NCBI GenBank assembly: GCA_963822255.1
Contig: CAWGGV010000003.1
Location: 465,070-529,069 of the forward strand
Source of the DNA: UBA7803 sp963822255
GTDB taxonomy: Bacteria; Pseudomonadota; Gammaproteobacteria; Pseudomonadales; Azotimanducaceae
Reading direction: 5' to 3'
Length of the DNA: 64,000 nt
The position numbers were made by a program, and so were the translations under genes. Each line of letters opens with the position of its first letter. Position 1 is the stretch's first letter. Below are positions 19,401 to 27,572 of this stretch, piece after piece. The notes under the pieces were generated by a model. That model did not search any database, was not told the origin of the DNA, and was given only the letters and a program-made list of their open reading frames with translations.

Positions 19401-19634
19401 CGCAGCCGTGCCGAGCGGGTGATCGGCCGAGCGCGCGTGGGCAACCTCTACGTCAACCGCAACCAGATCGGCGCCGTGGTGGGTGTGCAGCCGTTCGGTG
19501 GGGAGGGTCTTTCCGGCACCGGCCCGAAGGCGGGAGGACCCCACTATCTCGAGCGATTCACCCTGGAGCGGGTGGTCACCATCGACACCACCGCGGCCGG
19601 CGGCAACGCCTCCCTGCTCACCATCGAGCCGTGA
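16482..19634 (+). CDS. putA: Bifunctional proline dehydrogenase / L-glutamate-gamma-semialdehyde dehydrogenase
   Basis: A 1050-residue PutA that oxidises proline to glutamate in two steps with substrate channelling. The PRODH half has APGVSVKLSALDPRYE, LCVDAEESERLELSL, VQSYQKRAFSLVDWL, RLVKGAYWDMEIKR and CFATHNARSVA. The aldehyde dehydrogenase half has IAPWNFPLAIFTGQVAAALA, GVAFTGGTDTARHIQRRLA, the general base Glu in IAETGGINAMIVDSTA and the nucleophile Cys in QSSGQRCSALRLL, ending VGVQPFGGEGLSGTGPKAGG. No N-terminal ribbon-helix-helix DNA-binding domain is present, so it is not a self-regulating PutA; the size fits class A. The ATG at 16482 follows GGGAAG. The gene is intact. Confidence 0.95.
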   Translation: MLIDSDGIDTRSPLRARVRADHRTDEAAHVARLAEHARLDQPAENRVDAYARDLVGHLRRQRRNVGNIDALMQEYDLSSEEGVTLMCLAEALLRIPDARTQDEFIEEKLGAGNWHSHLGASDTFFVNASTFSLMVAGRLVSPRQTPDDALNRLLRRLGEPVIRQAVRRAMRVLGRQFVLGETIEDARARSRESEKTGYRYSYDMLGEAARTERDAERYFESYAAAIETIGEAAGGSGPERAPGVSVKLSALDPRYEFAKRERVRGVLLDRLIALCRLARERGVGLCVDAEESERLELSLDLIEKAALETGRGWDGFGLAVQSYQKRAFSLVDWLADLAGRASTRLLVRLVKGAYWDMEIKRCQEGGYDGFPVFTRKVHTDVSFLACARKMLDAGSAFYPCFATHNARSVAVLREMVGARRDFEFQRLHGMGEALYQKVVEEDGAGFSCRIYAPVGGHEDLLAYLVRRLLENGANTSFVNRIADDSLPLDELLADPVARARAHDFAPHPKIRQPAELFAPARRNSRGTDLADPTAVLPLDAAMTAADRDDWQAAPPAAGRTSAATGALPKRAARSVTSPADRGRQVGQVVETDPEDAAAALARASAAAERWSQTPVAERAGALRRASDLMEAASPALMTLLCREAGRSVSDAHLEVREAVDFLRYYAAEAERLFAEPRVLPGPTGEDNRLYLAGRGPFLCIAPWNFPLAIFTGQVAAALAAGCPALAKPAEQTPLVAAQAVRLLREAGVPDDVVQLLPGPGPAIGDRLLPDARLAGVAFTGGTDTARHIQRRLAAREGPMIPLIAETGGINAMIVDSTALPEQVTRDVMTSAFQSSGQRCSALRLLCVQEDVAERQLEMIAGAMRLLTIGDPVRLATDVGPIIDEEALERLEAYCRQARARYPVVGETPRPQDLPPGLFLAPVAFEITRVADLDREVFGPVLHVVRWRGGELEALVDQINALGYGLTLGVHSRSRSRAERVIGRARVGNLYVNRNQIGAVVGVQPFGGEGLSGTGPKAGGPHYLERFTLERVVTIDTTAAGGNASLLTIEP

Positions 19635-19663
19635 GCTGGAGCTGTGATCTGGAAGCTGACACT

Positions 19664-19751
19664 GTGGGAGCGACCTCCCGGTCGCGATCCGAGCTGGATG
19701 GATGTCAGCGCCGTCGCAAGGCAGGAATCGCGACCGGGAGGTCGCTCCCAC
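19664..19751. repeat. REP/BIME-like inverted repeat
   Basis: A perfect 25-bp inverted repeat: the left arm (19664-19688) begins GTGGGAGCGACCTCCCGG and the right arm (19727-19751) is its exact complement, with a 38-bp spacer. GTGGGAGCGACC-type elements are known as intergenic REP sequences in pseudomonads and xanthomonads. It lies directly after putA. Confidence 0.85.
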
Positions 19752-19870
19752 GCTTGATCTGCGGTCGCTCCCACGCTTGATCTGCGGTCGCTCCCACGCT
19801 TGATCTGCGGTCGTCACGCTTGACTGCGGTCGCTCCCCATCTGCGGTCGCCTACCCTGCTCTGAGGTCGC
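19752..19870. repeat. Degenerating tandem copies of the REP tail
   Basis: The right end of the REP element continues into tandem units GCTTGATCTGCGGTCGCTCC plus CAC (23 bp): two full copies at 19752-19774 and 19775-19797, then shorter, decayed copies to about 19870, each keeping a GCGGTCGC-like core. There are no unique spacers, so it is not a CRISPR array. Confidence 0.8.
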
Positions 19871-19878
19871 GTTTTGAA

Positions 19879-20181
19879 CTAATGAAATACGTCGTCGGGC
19901 GAGCGCGGAATGATCCCCGTGTCGTCCTCGGCCTTGTGCTGCACACGATCGGCACTGCAGCGTTCGAACGCCGCCTCAACGCTTTCGCTGATGCAGGCGG
20001 GGCAGAAGCCTGACTGGATGAGATCCTCCACCAGGAATCCGAACACGTCATAGGCGCTGAGCGTGCCCTCGTTGGTCTCATTGAAGCGCCATAGCACGTC
20101 TTCCATGGCCTGAAGGGTCACGTCACACCGAACGTCGTCACGTTGCTGCTTCTGGTCCTCGTCTGCTGGATCGTCTTCCAT
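19879..20181 (-). CDS. Hypothetical acidic protein with CPAC motif
   Basis: A 100-residue acidic protein: MEDDPADEDQKQQRDD at the start, then a helical part (AMEDVLWRFNETNEG, AYDVFGFLVEDLIQSGF) and GFCPACISESVEAAFERCS. The CPAC pair could bind metal or be redox-active, but the rest of the sequence has no thioredoxin fold marks. It lies 60 bp upstream of the SDR gene on the same strand. I do not recognise the family. Confidence 0.5.
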   Translation of the reverse strand: MEDDPADEDQKQQRDDVRCDVTLQAMEDVLWRFNETNEGTLSAYDVFGFLVEDLIQSGFCPACISESVEAAFERCSADRVQHKAEDDTGIIPRSPDDVFH

Positions 20182-20241
20182 GGGCCTGCTGGTTCGCGCC
20201 TGAGGAGCGGATTGTACTCGCCCGAGCGTTGCCGCGGCGAG

Positions 20242-21012
20242 CTATCTGGGCTGCATGCGGATGCCGCCGTCCATGCGCACGCACTCGCCGTTCATGTATT
20301 CGTTCTCGATGAGCATCACTGCCAGGTGGGCGATTTCCTCCGGCTCCCCGAGACGCTTCGGATACAGCACCTGGGCAGCCAGCGCCTCGACCACCTTGTC
20401 CGGCGCACCCTGGAACAGGGGCGTGTGGATCAGCCCGGGAACGATGGTATTGCAGCGAACGCCGATGCTCGATAGGTCCCGGGCGATCGGCAGGGTCATG
20501 CCGACGATGCCGCCCTTGGATGCGCTGTAGGCGGCCTGGCCGATCTGGCCCTCGTAGGCAGCCACGGAGGCTGTGTTGATGATGCAGCCGCGGCCGCCGT
20601 ACTGGTTGTAAGGCTCGTTCTTCTGCATCTCCGCCGCCGCGAGGCGAAGCACGTTGAAGGTGCCGATGAGGTTCACATCGATGATCAGCTTGAACTTGTC
20701 CAGGGGGAACGGGCCGTCCTTGCCGACGGTCTTGATGGCGTTGCCGATGCCGGCGTAGTTGCAGCAGACATGGATGGCGCCGAAGGCGTCCATGGCGGCG
20801 GCGATGCCAGCCTGGACCGAGGCCTCGTCGGTGACGTTGACGTTGTGGTAGATCACCCCATCGCCCAGTTCCTCGGCCAACGCCCGGCCCTTCTCGGCGT
20901 TGACGTCGAAGATGGCGACCTTTGCTGCCATGCCGTGGAGCTTGCGCACGGTGGCCGCGCCGAGCCCCGACGCGCCGCCGGTGACCACAGCCGTCTTGCC
21001 TGGAATGTCCAT
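20242..21012 (-). CDS. Short-chain dehydrogenase/reductase (HSD10/FabG-like)
   Basis: A 256-residue classical SDR. NAD-binding motif TGGASGLG near residues 12-19, Asp in AIFDVNAEKG suggesting NAD preference, a CNYAGIG variant of the NNAG motif, Ser in INTASVAAYEGQIG, and the catalytic pair in AAYSASKGG. The overall layout, with a long loop ending CIINTASVAAYEGQ, resembles 3-hydroxyacyl-CoA/17-beta-hydroxysteroid dehydrogenase type 10. It is divergent from the TauD-like dioxygenase gene (165 bp apart). The ATG at 21012 is used. Confidence 0.9.
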   Translation of the reverse strand: MDIPGKTAVVTGGASGLGAATVRKLHGMAAKVAIFDVNAEKGRALAEELGDGVIYHNVNVTDEASVQAGIAAAMDAFGAIHVCCNYAGIGNAIKTVGKDGPFPLDKFKLIIDVNLIGTFNVLRLAAAEMQKNEPYNQYGGRGCIINTASVAAYEGQIGQAAYSASKGGIVGMTLPIARDLSSIGVRCNTIVPGLIHTPLFQGAPDKVVEALAAQVLYPKRLGEPEEIAHLAVMLIENEYMNGECVRMDGGIRMQPR

Positions 21013-21177
21013 TGTGAAACCCCTTATAAAATTCACTCCCGGCGATTATATCGTCGAGAGCCGGCCCCATGTGGAGGGCGCTGGATGCTGGCGCCGTGTC
21101 TTGACCGCCCCCGGACGATGACGCAGCATCGGCCATCGGCGACCAGGGGGTAGCCCGAGCCCGAACAGGGGAAAGTC

Positions 21178-22101
21178 ATGGCAGCGAAGGCGGAGATTCC
21201 GGCGGACTGGCAGATCGAGCGGCTGGCTGGGGCGCTCGGCGCGGAGGTCCGGGGCCTGCGGCTCGATCGAGTGGACGATCGGGAGCTTGCCGCCATTCGA
21301 TCGTTGCTGCTCGAGCACCTGGTTCTGTTGTTTCCCGACCAGCACCTTGCGGTGGAAGACCATGTGGCCTTCGGTCGCCGATTGGGGCCGCTGGAAGCGC
21401 ACCCGAACCTCAAAAATCCTTTCACCCAGCACCCGGAGCTGTTCGAGCTGGCAGCCAGTCACGGCGGCGTGGCCGACGAGTGGCACACCGACCTGACCTT
21501 CCGCCCCGACCCCGCGGTGCTGTCGGTGCTGCAGATGCGCAAGGCACCGGACGTCGGCGGTGATACCCAGTGGGCGAGCCTCTACGCGGCGTATGACGAG
21601 CTGTCGCAGCCTATCCGCGAGCTTTGCGAGGGGCTCACGGCGCTGCACGACGCCCTGCCGCACAACCATCCCGAGCAGATGGCCATTCACCCTGTGGTGC
21701 GCGTGCACCCGGAGACCGGCCGCAAAGCGCTTTACGTGAATGAGCACTTCACCCGCCGGCTGGTAGAGCTGAACGCAACCGAGAGCAGGGCGCTGCTCGA
21801 CCATCTCACGCGGTGGGTGGCTAACCCGCGCTTCACGATGCGCTACCGCTGGCGGGAGGGCACGGTCGCCATGTGGGACAATCGCTGCACCCAGCACTTC
21901 GTGCTGAACGACTTCGAGGGCGAGCGGATCATCCAGCGGGTAACCGTGATGGGTGACCGTCCGGAAGGCGTGGCGCCGCCGCGCTGGCAGCCGTGGGTGC
22001 GGCCCGGCCGGTTGTCGGCCACCAGCCGCCATGACCGCCAGCTGGCTCTCTATCTGCGGAATTCGCCTGACCGCGGGCGCGACGCCGCTGCCGGCGAGTA
22101 G
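21178..22101 (+). CDS. TauD/TfdA-family 2-oxoglutarate-dependent dioxygenase
   Basis: A 307-residue Fe(II)/2-oxoglutarate dioxygenase. The iron ligands are the HxD in EWHTDLTFRPDPA and the distal His in WDNRCTQHFVLNDF; the 2-oxoglutarate-binding Arg is in ERIIQRVTVMGD. Family members oxidise taurine, 2,4-D, or other small acids, and some act on alkyl sulfates; the substrate is open. GGGGAAAG precedes the ATG at 21178. It stands between an SDR and the ferredoxin/P450 genes, which suggests a role in substrate oxidation. Confidence 0.9.
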   Translation: MAAKAEIPADWQIERLAGALGAEVRGLRLDRVDDRELAAIRSLLLEHLVLLFPDQHLAVEDHVAFGRRLGPLEAHPNLKNPFTQHPELFELAASHGGVADEWHTDLTFRPDPAVLSVLQMRKAPDVGGDTQWASLYAAYDELSQPIRELCEGLTALHDALPHNHPEQMAIHPVVRVHPETGRKALYVNEHFTRRLVELNATESRALLDHLTRWVANPRFTMRYRWREGTVAMWDNRCTQHFVLNDFEGERIIQRVTVMGDRPEGVAPPRWQPWVRPGRLSATSRHDRQLALYLRNSPDRGRDAAAGE

Positions 22102-22326
22102 GCGCGCCTCGTCTTTCCAAGAAGCTGGTCCAGAGGCTGGTTTTCACCTTTTCGCGGCCGCGCTCATACCCGAGCCTTGATTTTTCGCCGGGTGGTCCCG
22201 ATGTTAGAATCGGCGGTCCATCCGGGAATCTAGCTACTGTCATGATTGCCGGATTGAGGATATTCTCCCGCCCATCGACCGCCCGGTTGGATCATCCGGG
22301 CCCATCCCATTCTGGAGGAATCTTTG

Positions 22327-22647
22327 ATGCCGAAAATCACGTTCATCGAGCACGATGGCACGGAGCACACCGTCGAGGGCGAAGTGGGGCTGTCGGTCAT
22401 GCGTGCCGCCATCGACAACCTGGTTCCGGGTATCGACGCCGACTGCGGCGGCGAGTGCTCGTGTGCGACCTGCCACGTCTATGTGGACTCGGCGTGGATG
22501 GAGAAGGTGGGTCAGCCCGGCGAACGGGAAGAATCCATGCTCGACCTGAACCCTGAGCGCGAGTCGAACTCGCGGCTGTCCTGCCAGATTCCGGTCACCG
22601 AGCAACTCGATGGCCTGGTGGTGACCGTGCCCGAGTTCCAGATGTAG
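22327..22647 (+). CDS. [2Fe-2S] ferredoxin, adrenodoxin type, likely P450 partner
   Basis: A 106-residue vertebrate-type ferredoxin. The cluster ligands are C-x5-C-x2-C in DCGGECSCATCHVYVD, with the fourth Cys in SRLSCQIPVTEQLDGL. The gene lies 65 bp before the first CYP153 gene, so it is the obvious electron donor to the two P450s. GGAGGAA lies before the ATG at 22327; an in-frame TTG three bases earlier is less likely. No ferredoxin reductase gene is seen in the window. Confidence 0.94.
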   Translation: MPKITFIEHDGTEHTVEGEVGLSVMRAAIDNLVPGIDADCGGECSCATCHVYVDSAWMEKVGQPGEREESMLDLNPERESNSRLSCQIPVTEQLDGLVVTVPEFQM

Positions 22648-22711
22648 CCGAGGCGGAGCTGCCGGCGGACGCCGGGAGCATGTCTTGACAGCCACGTCGG
22701 AGGAGTTACAC

Positions 22712-23989
22712 ATGAGCGAAGCCGCTGCAGTTCGATCCAACCGGGACGTCCCCATCCGCACCGAGTACGTGGCGGATCCCTATACCCTTCCGCTGGAGGA
22801 AGTGAATCCGGCCCAGGGCGCGCTGTTCCAGAACGACGCCCACTGGCCGTACTTCGAGCGCCTGCGCAAGGAAGACCCGGTGCACTTCACCGCCGAGAGC
22901 GATTTCGGCCCGTACTGGTCGGTGACGAAGTACCACGACATCAAGCACGTGGACATGAACCACCAGATCTTCTCGTCCGAAGGCGGCATTACCCTGGGAG
23001 ACCAGGACGAAGACTTCCAGCTTCCCATGTTCATCGCCATGGACCCGCCGAAGCACGACGAGCAGCGCAAGGTGGTGGCGCCGGTGGCCGGGCCGCGGAA
23101 CCTTTCGGCGCTGGAGCCGGAGATCCGGGAGCGGGTGTGCAACATCCTCGATTCGCTGCCGGTGGGCGAGGACTTCAACTGGGTGAAGCACGTGTCCATC
23201 GAGCTCACCACGCAGATGCTGGCGACCCTGTTCGACTTTCCGTTCGAGGACCGGCACAAGCTGACCCGCTGGTCGGACGTCGCCACGGCGCCCATCGGCA
23301 CCGGCATCATCGACTCCGAGGACCAGCGCCGCGCCGAGCTCATCGAGTGTCTGGAGTACTTCACGGGTCTGTGGCACGAGCGGGCAGGGCGTGCGGAGCC
23401 GGGTCACGACCTGATCTCGATGCTGGCCCACGGGGAATCCACTCGCGACATGCTGGACCGGCCCATGGAGTACCTGGGCAACCTGATTCTGCTGATCGTC
23501 GGCGGCAACGACACCACCCGCAACTCGCTGTCGGGCGGGGTGCTGGCGCTGAATCAGAATCCGGATCAGTACCAGAAGCTGCGGTCCGATCCCAAGCTCA
23601 TTCCCAACATGGTGGCGGAGATCATCCGCTGGCAGACGCCGCTGGCGCACATGCGGCGGCGGGCGCTGGTGGATACCGAGCTTGGCGGCAAGACCATCCG
23701 GGCCGGCGACAAGGTGTGCATGTGGTACGTGTCGGGCAACCGCGACCCGGAGGTGTTCGACGACCCGGATGCGTTCGTCATCGACCGCAAGAACGCCCGC
23801 AGCCACGTGAGCTTCGGCTTCGGCATTCACCGCTGCATGGGCAATCGGGTGGGCGAGATGCAGCTTCGCATCGTCTGGGAAGAGATCGGCAAGCGCTTTC
23901 ACGCGGTGGAAGTCACCGGCGAGCCGAAGCGCGTGTATTCCAGCTTCGTGAAGGGCTACTCGGAGCTGCCGGTGCGACTGATCCGGTAA
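22712..23989 (+). CDS. Cytochrome P450, CYP153 family (copy 1)
   Basis: A 425-residue soluble bacterial P450. I-helix LLIVGGNDTTRNSLSGG, K-helix ExxR in EIIRW, the segment QTPLAHMRRRALVDTELGGK, and the heme-Cys loop FGFGIHRCMGNRVGEMQ. The GGNDTTRNS helix and IRWQTPLAHMRR block are typical of CYP153 enzymes, which hydroxylate the terminal carbon of medium-chain alkanes and related molecules. GGAGGAG precedes the ATG at 22712. It is followed by a close paralogue 87 bp downstream. The precise substrate is not predictable. Confidence 0.93.
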   Translation: MSEAAAVRSNRDVPIRTEYVADPYTLPLEEVNPAQGALFQNDAHWPYFERLRKEDPVHFTAESDFGPYWSVTKYHDIKHVDMNHQIFSSEGGITLGDQDEDFQLPMFIAMDPPKHDEQRKVVAPVAGPRNLSALEPEIRERVCNILDSLPVGEDFNWVKHVSIELTTQMLATLFDFPFEDRHKLTRWSDVATAPIGTGIIDSEDQRRAELIECLEYFTGLWHERAGRAEPGHDLISMLAHGESTRDMLDRPMEYLGNLILLIVGGNDTTRNSLSGGVLALNQNPDQYQKLRSDPKLIPNMVAEIIRWQTPLAHMRRRALVDTELGGKTIRAGDKVCMWYVSGNRDPEVFDDPDAFVIDRKNARSHVSFGFGIHRCMGNRVGEMQLRIVWEEIGKRFHAVEVTGEPKRVYSSFVKGYSELPVRLIR

Positions 23990-24076
23990 CAGCGGTCTCC
24001 AGGCCGTGAGCCGGACAGGCCGCCCCGGCGTTTCCCACGTATTGGCCATTTTTGGCATCAGCCGGAGAGACCGCTC

Positions 24077-25333
24077 ATGAGCGAAGCCGTGGAAACCGTC
24101 CAGGAGGTCGTCGAGAACCCCTGGAGCCTGCCGCTTGAGCAGGTGGATCCGGCGCGGGGCGAGCTGTTCCGCCGCGACCTGGCGCTCGACTACCTGAAGC
24201 GTCTGCGCAACGAAGACCCGGTGCACTACCACGAGGACGGCCTGTTCGGCCCGTATTGGTCGGTCACAAGCTATCGTCACATCAAAGAAGTGGACATGCA
24301 CCACGAGCTGTACTCGTCGGAGCAGGGCATCACCATCTTCAACGGTGCCGCCGACTTCCGCACCCCGATGTTCATCGCCATGGATCCACCCAGGCACGAC
24401 GAGCAGCGCAAGGCCGTGGCGCCGGTGGCGGGCCCGCGTAACCTCGCCGCGCTGGAGCCGCAGATCCGCCGCAGGGTGTGCGACATTCTCGATTCCCTGC
24501 CGGTTGGAGAGACCTTCGACTGGGTCGAGAAGGTCTCGATCGAGCTCACCACCCAGATGCTGGCGACCCTGTTCGATTTTCCCTTCGACGAGCGCTACAA
24601 GCTCACCCGCTGGTCCGACGTAGCGACCAACGGTCCGGAGAGCGGAGTCGTGGACTCCGTAGAGCAGCGCCGGCAGGAACTGTTCGCCTGTCTCGCCCGA
24701 TTCACCGAGCTGTGGCACGAGCGCGCCGCACGCCCCGAGCCTGGCAACGATCTCATTTCCATGCTCGCCCAGGGCCCGAGCACGCGGGACATGATCGAGC
24801 GTCCCATGGAGCTGCTCGGCAACCTGATGCTCCTCATCGTCGGCGGCAACGACACCACCCGTAACTCCATCTCTGGCGGTGTCGTCGCCCTGAACGAAAA
24901 TCCGGATCAGTACGACAAGCTGCGCCAGGATCCGTCCGTGATCCCCAACATGGTCGCCGAGATCATCCGCTGGCAGACGCCGCTGACCCACATGCGCCGT
25001 ACCGCGCTGGAGGACACCGAGCTCGGCGGCCGGACCATTCGTGCCGGCGACAAGGTGGTCATGTGGTATCTCTCCGGCAACCGCGACGAAAGCGTCTTCG
25101 ACAACGCCGACGCGTTCGTCATCGATCGGCAGAACGCCCGCAGCCACATGAGCTTCGGCTTCGGCATCCACCGCTGCATGGGCAACCGGGTCGGCGAGAT
25201 GCAGCTTCGGGTTCTTTGGGAAGAGATCGTGAAGCGCTTCCACAAGGTGGAGGTGGTGGGGGAGCCGGTGCGCACTCGCCATGTGTTCATCCGCGGCTTC
25301 AAGGAGCTGCCGGTTCGGCTGATTGCCCGCTGA
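24077..25333 (+). CDS. Cytochrome P450, CYP153 family (copy 2)
   Basis: A 418-residue paralogue of the preceding P450, with the same I-helix (GGNDTTRNSISGG), ExxR (EIIRWQTPLTHMRRTAL) and heme loop (FGFGIHRCMGNRVGEMQ). The two proteins are alike along nearly their full length but differ in the N-terminus and in the segment after the heme-distal helix (ATNGPESGVVDS versus ATAPIGTGIIDS), which could alter substrate range. The tandem arrangement with one ferredoxin suggests gene duplication and partial specialisation. Confidence 0.93.
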   Translation: MSEAVETVQEVVENPWSLPLEQVDPARGELFRRDLALDYLKRLRNEDPVHYHEDGLFGPYWSVTSYRHIKEVDMHHELYSSEQGITIFNGAADFRTPMFIAMDPPRHDEQRKAVAPVAGPRNLAALEPQIRRRVCDILDSLPVGETFDWVEKVSIELTTQMLATLFDFPFDERYKLTRWSDVATNGPESGVVDSVEQRRQELFACLARFTELWHERAARPEPGNDLISMLAQGPSTRDMIERPMELLGNLMLLIVGGNDTTRNSISGGVVALNENPDQYDKLRQDPSVIPNMVAEIIRWQTPLTHMRRTALEDTELGGRTIRAGDKVVMWYLSGNRDESVFDNADAFVIDRQNARSHMSFGFGIHRCMGNRVGEMQLRVLWEEIVKRFHKVEVVGEPVRTRHVFIRGFKELPVRLIAR

Positions 25334-25413
25334 TCGACCGCCTGGCGAGGTCCTCGAGGTCGTTGGGCGCATCGCTTTGCGTTAGGCTGGCCGGCCCAAG
25401 CGGAGGAAAGCTC

Positions 25414-26643
25414 ATGCGTCACGCGATCCTGCCGGCCGTTCTCTTGACCATCGCCGTGCCGGCTTGGGCCGGATCGGCCGCCACCGCTCCCCAAATCCAG
25501 GCGCCGCCCGGCTTTGAGGTGAGGGTATTCGACGACAGCGTCGGTGCAGGCGCCCGGCACCTCGTGGTCAGAGACAACGGCGACGTGCTGATTGCGCGCC
25601 AGGACGGTGTACTCGTAGGGCTCGAAGACAGCAATGGTGACGGCCGCGCCGACCGCACCGAGCGGCGGGACCTTGCCATTGCCACCGGCCTCGCCATCCA
25701 CGCAGGCTTCCTGTATTTCTCCAATGCCACCACGGTTAGCCGGGTGCCGCTGGACGATTCGCTGGTGCCTCGGGGCAAGGTGCAGACGGTGGTGAGCGGA
25801 TTTCCCGAGCAGGGCGACCACCAGGCGAAGAGCCTGGCTTTCGATCCCCAGGGGCGCCTGTACGTCAACGTCGGCGCGCCGTCGAATGCCTGTCAGAAGA
25901 AGGCCCGCACACCGGGCTCCCCGGGGCTCGATCCCTGCCCGCAGCTGCAGCAGCATGCCGGTATCTGGCGGTTCCCCGAGGATGCCGTCGGGCTTGACCA
26001 GGCGAACGGAGAGCGCTTCGTCACCGGAACTCGTAACGTGGTGGCCATGGCCTACGACCACGCCTCCGGCGCCCTCTACTTTACGATGCACGGTCGGGAT
26101 CAGCTCCACTCGCTGTGGCCGGATCTGTTCGGCGTGAAGGACAATGCCGAGATGCCGGCGGAGGAGTTCCACCGTGCCGTGGCAGGCGGTGACTACGGCT
26201 GGCCGTACACGTTCTACGATGGCGTGAGGGGGCGGCGGCTGATAGCGCCCGAATACGGGGGTGACGGCGGCAAGGAGGCGGATTCCGGCAAGTACGTGAA
26301 GCCGCTCTACGCGTTTCCCGCGCACTGGGCGCCCGACGACATGCTCTTCTACCGCGCCACGTCGTTCCCCGAGCGATACCGGGGCGGTGTCTTCATCGCC
26401 TGGCATGGCTCGTGGAATCGGGCGCCGCTGCCTCAGCAGGGGTACCGCGTCACCTTCCTGCCGTTTGCCGACGGCAAGCCGGCAGGGAAGTCGGAAGATT
26501 TCCTCACCGGCTTCAAGACCCGCTCGGGCGATCCAGGCCGCGCCGATTACCGGCCGGTGGGCCTCGGCGTGGGTCCCGACGGCGCTCTGTACGTGACCGA
26601 GAGCTCGCAGGGACGGGTCTGGCGCGTGGCGTACTCGGGCTGA
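25414..26643 (+). CDS. Periplasmic glucose/sorbosone dehydrogenase-like PQQ protein
   Basis: A 409-residue secreted beta-propeller. A signal peptide (MRHAILPAVLLTIAVPAWAG) precedes APPGFEVRVFDDSVGAGARH, then the propeller with DHQAKSLAFDPQGRLYVNVG, GTRNVVAMAYDHASGALYFT, GDYGWPYTFYDGVRG and VGLGVGPDGALYVTESSQGR. These marks are those of soluble sorbosone/aldose dehydrogenases, which often use PQQ. Six Cys are few and appear in one loop (SNACQKKARTPGSPGLDPCP). It follows the P450 genes by 80 bp on the same strand, so it may oxidise an alcohol or aldehyde product of them; that is inference. GGAGGAAAG precedes the ATG. Confidence 0.82.
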   Translation: MRHAILPAVLLTIAVPAWAGSAATAPQIQAPPGFEVRVFDDSVGAGARHLVVRDNGDVLIARQDGVLVGLEDSNGDGRADRTERRDLAIATGLAIHAGFLYFSNATTVSRVPLDDSLVPRGKVQTVVSGFPEQGDHQAKSLAFDPQGRLYVNVGAPSNACQKKARTPGSPGLDPCPQLQQHAGIWRFPEDAVGLDQANGERFVTGTRNVVAMAYDHASGALYFTMHGRDQLHSLWPDLFGVKDNAEMPAEEFHRAVAGGDYGWPYTFYDGVRGRRLIAPEYGGDGGKEADSGKYVKPLYAFPAHWAPDDMLFYRATSFPERYRGGVFIAWHGSWNRAPLPQQGYRVTFLPFADGKPAGKSEDFLTGFKTRSGDPGRADYRPVGLGVGPDGALYVTESSQGRVWRVAYSG

Positions 26644-26669
26644 GGCCGTTTCCGTAAGGGGGAGCGCGA

Positions 26670-27545
26670 ATGCCGCTGACGAGCGAAGGCGTGGGCGAGA
26701 CCACCGCGACCATCAGCCATCAGGTGGACGCCCGCTGGCTCATGGCCTATGCCGCCGGCATCGGCGATTTCAATCCCCGTTATCTCGACACGGCGGCGGG
26801 GACGGTGACCGGGCACCCGGTGTTTCCCGTGTGCCTCGAATGGCCGGCCATCCTCGCCAGCCGGCGGTTGCCGGGCAGGGCGTCGGTATCCGCCGCCGAG
26901 GCTGCCCGCGGCGTGCACGCCGCGCACGATCTGCACATCCGGCGGCCAATCCGAGCTGGTGAGAGGCTTCACACGCGGGCGACGGTCGTCGGCCTCGAGC
27001 GCGTACGGCCGGGCGCCGCAGAGATTACCAGGCTCGACACGCTGGACGACGACGGCGAGCTGGTGTGCCGCACGTACCAGCTTGGCATCAGCCGCGGCGT
27101 GGAGCTGCAGGGAGAGGCCCGGCACGTGGAGCAGGCACCGCAGGCTCCGGTGCTGGGCGGGGCTCCCGCGCCGGCGGACAAGGCCGGTCTCTCCAGCCAC
27201 CGCCTGACGGTGCCGGAAGGTCTGGCGCACGTGTACACGGAGTGCGCCAGAATTTTCAACCCGATCCATACCGATCGAGCGGTGGCGCTGGCAGCGGGTT
27301 TGCCGGACATCATCCTGCACGGTACCGCCACCCTGGCGATGGCCGTGAGCGAGCTTGTGAACGTGCACCTCGGGGGCGACGGTGGCCGCGTCCGCCGGCT
27401 GGGCGGGCGGTTCACCGCGATGGTGCTGATGCCCAGCACCTTGACACTCGAGGTGCGCGGCCGGCGCGACGGGGTGCTGTTCTACAGGGTGCTGACCGAG
27501 GACGGCGCGGAGGCCTTCAGTCGGGGCTTTCTCTGCTATCAGTGA
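26670..27545 (+). CDS. MaoC-type double hot-dog dehydratase-like protein
   Basis: A 291-residue protein with two tandem hot-dog halves. The N-terminal half has DARWLMAYAAGIGDFNPRYL; the C-terminal half carries the hydratase-2 motif in ARIFNPIHTDRAVALAAGLPDIILHG (N-P-I-H with the following Asp and His region). Such proteins hydrate 2-enoyl-CoAs in fatty-acid or steroid side-chain breakdown. GGGGGAG lies before the ATG, 26 bp after the sorbosone-dehydrogenase-like gene, so it may be co-transcribed. Confidence 0.82.
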   Translation: MPLTSEGVGETTATISHQVDARWLMAYAAGIGDFNPRYLDTAAGTVTGHPVFPVCLEWPAILASRRLPGRASVSAAEAARGVHAAHDLHIRRPIRAGERLHTRATVVGLERVRPGAAEITRLDTLDDDGELVCRTYQLGISRGVELQGEARHVEQAPQAPVLGGAPAPADKAGLSSHRLTVPEGLAHVYTECARIFNPIHTDRAVALAAGLPDIILHGTATLAMAVSELVNVHLGGDGGRVRRLGGRFTAMVLMPSTLTLEVRGRRDGVLFYRVLTEDGAEAFSRGFLCYQ

Positions 27546-27572
27546 CGGGACGTCGACAGCCCCAGGCACCAC

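Noticed and set aside
19752..19870. A possible CRISPR array
   Set aside because: Tandem copies have no unique spacers, are AT/GC-biased like REP DNA and there are no cas genes.
19879..20181. A thioredoxin-like protein because of CPAC
   Set aside because: No Trp before the CxxC, no cis-Pro loop and no thioredoxin-fold pattern are seen.
22706..25372. An 888-codon open frame antisense to both P450 genes
   Set aside because: It is a byproduct of high GC; it has no family motifs, and the sense strand clearly encodes CYP153 proteins. The same holds for the long antisense frame at 33501-35477.
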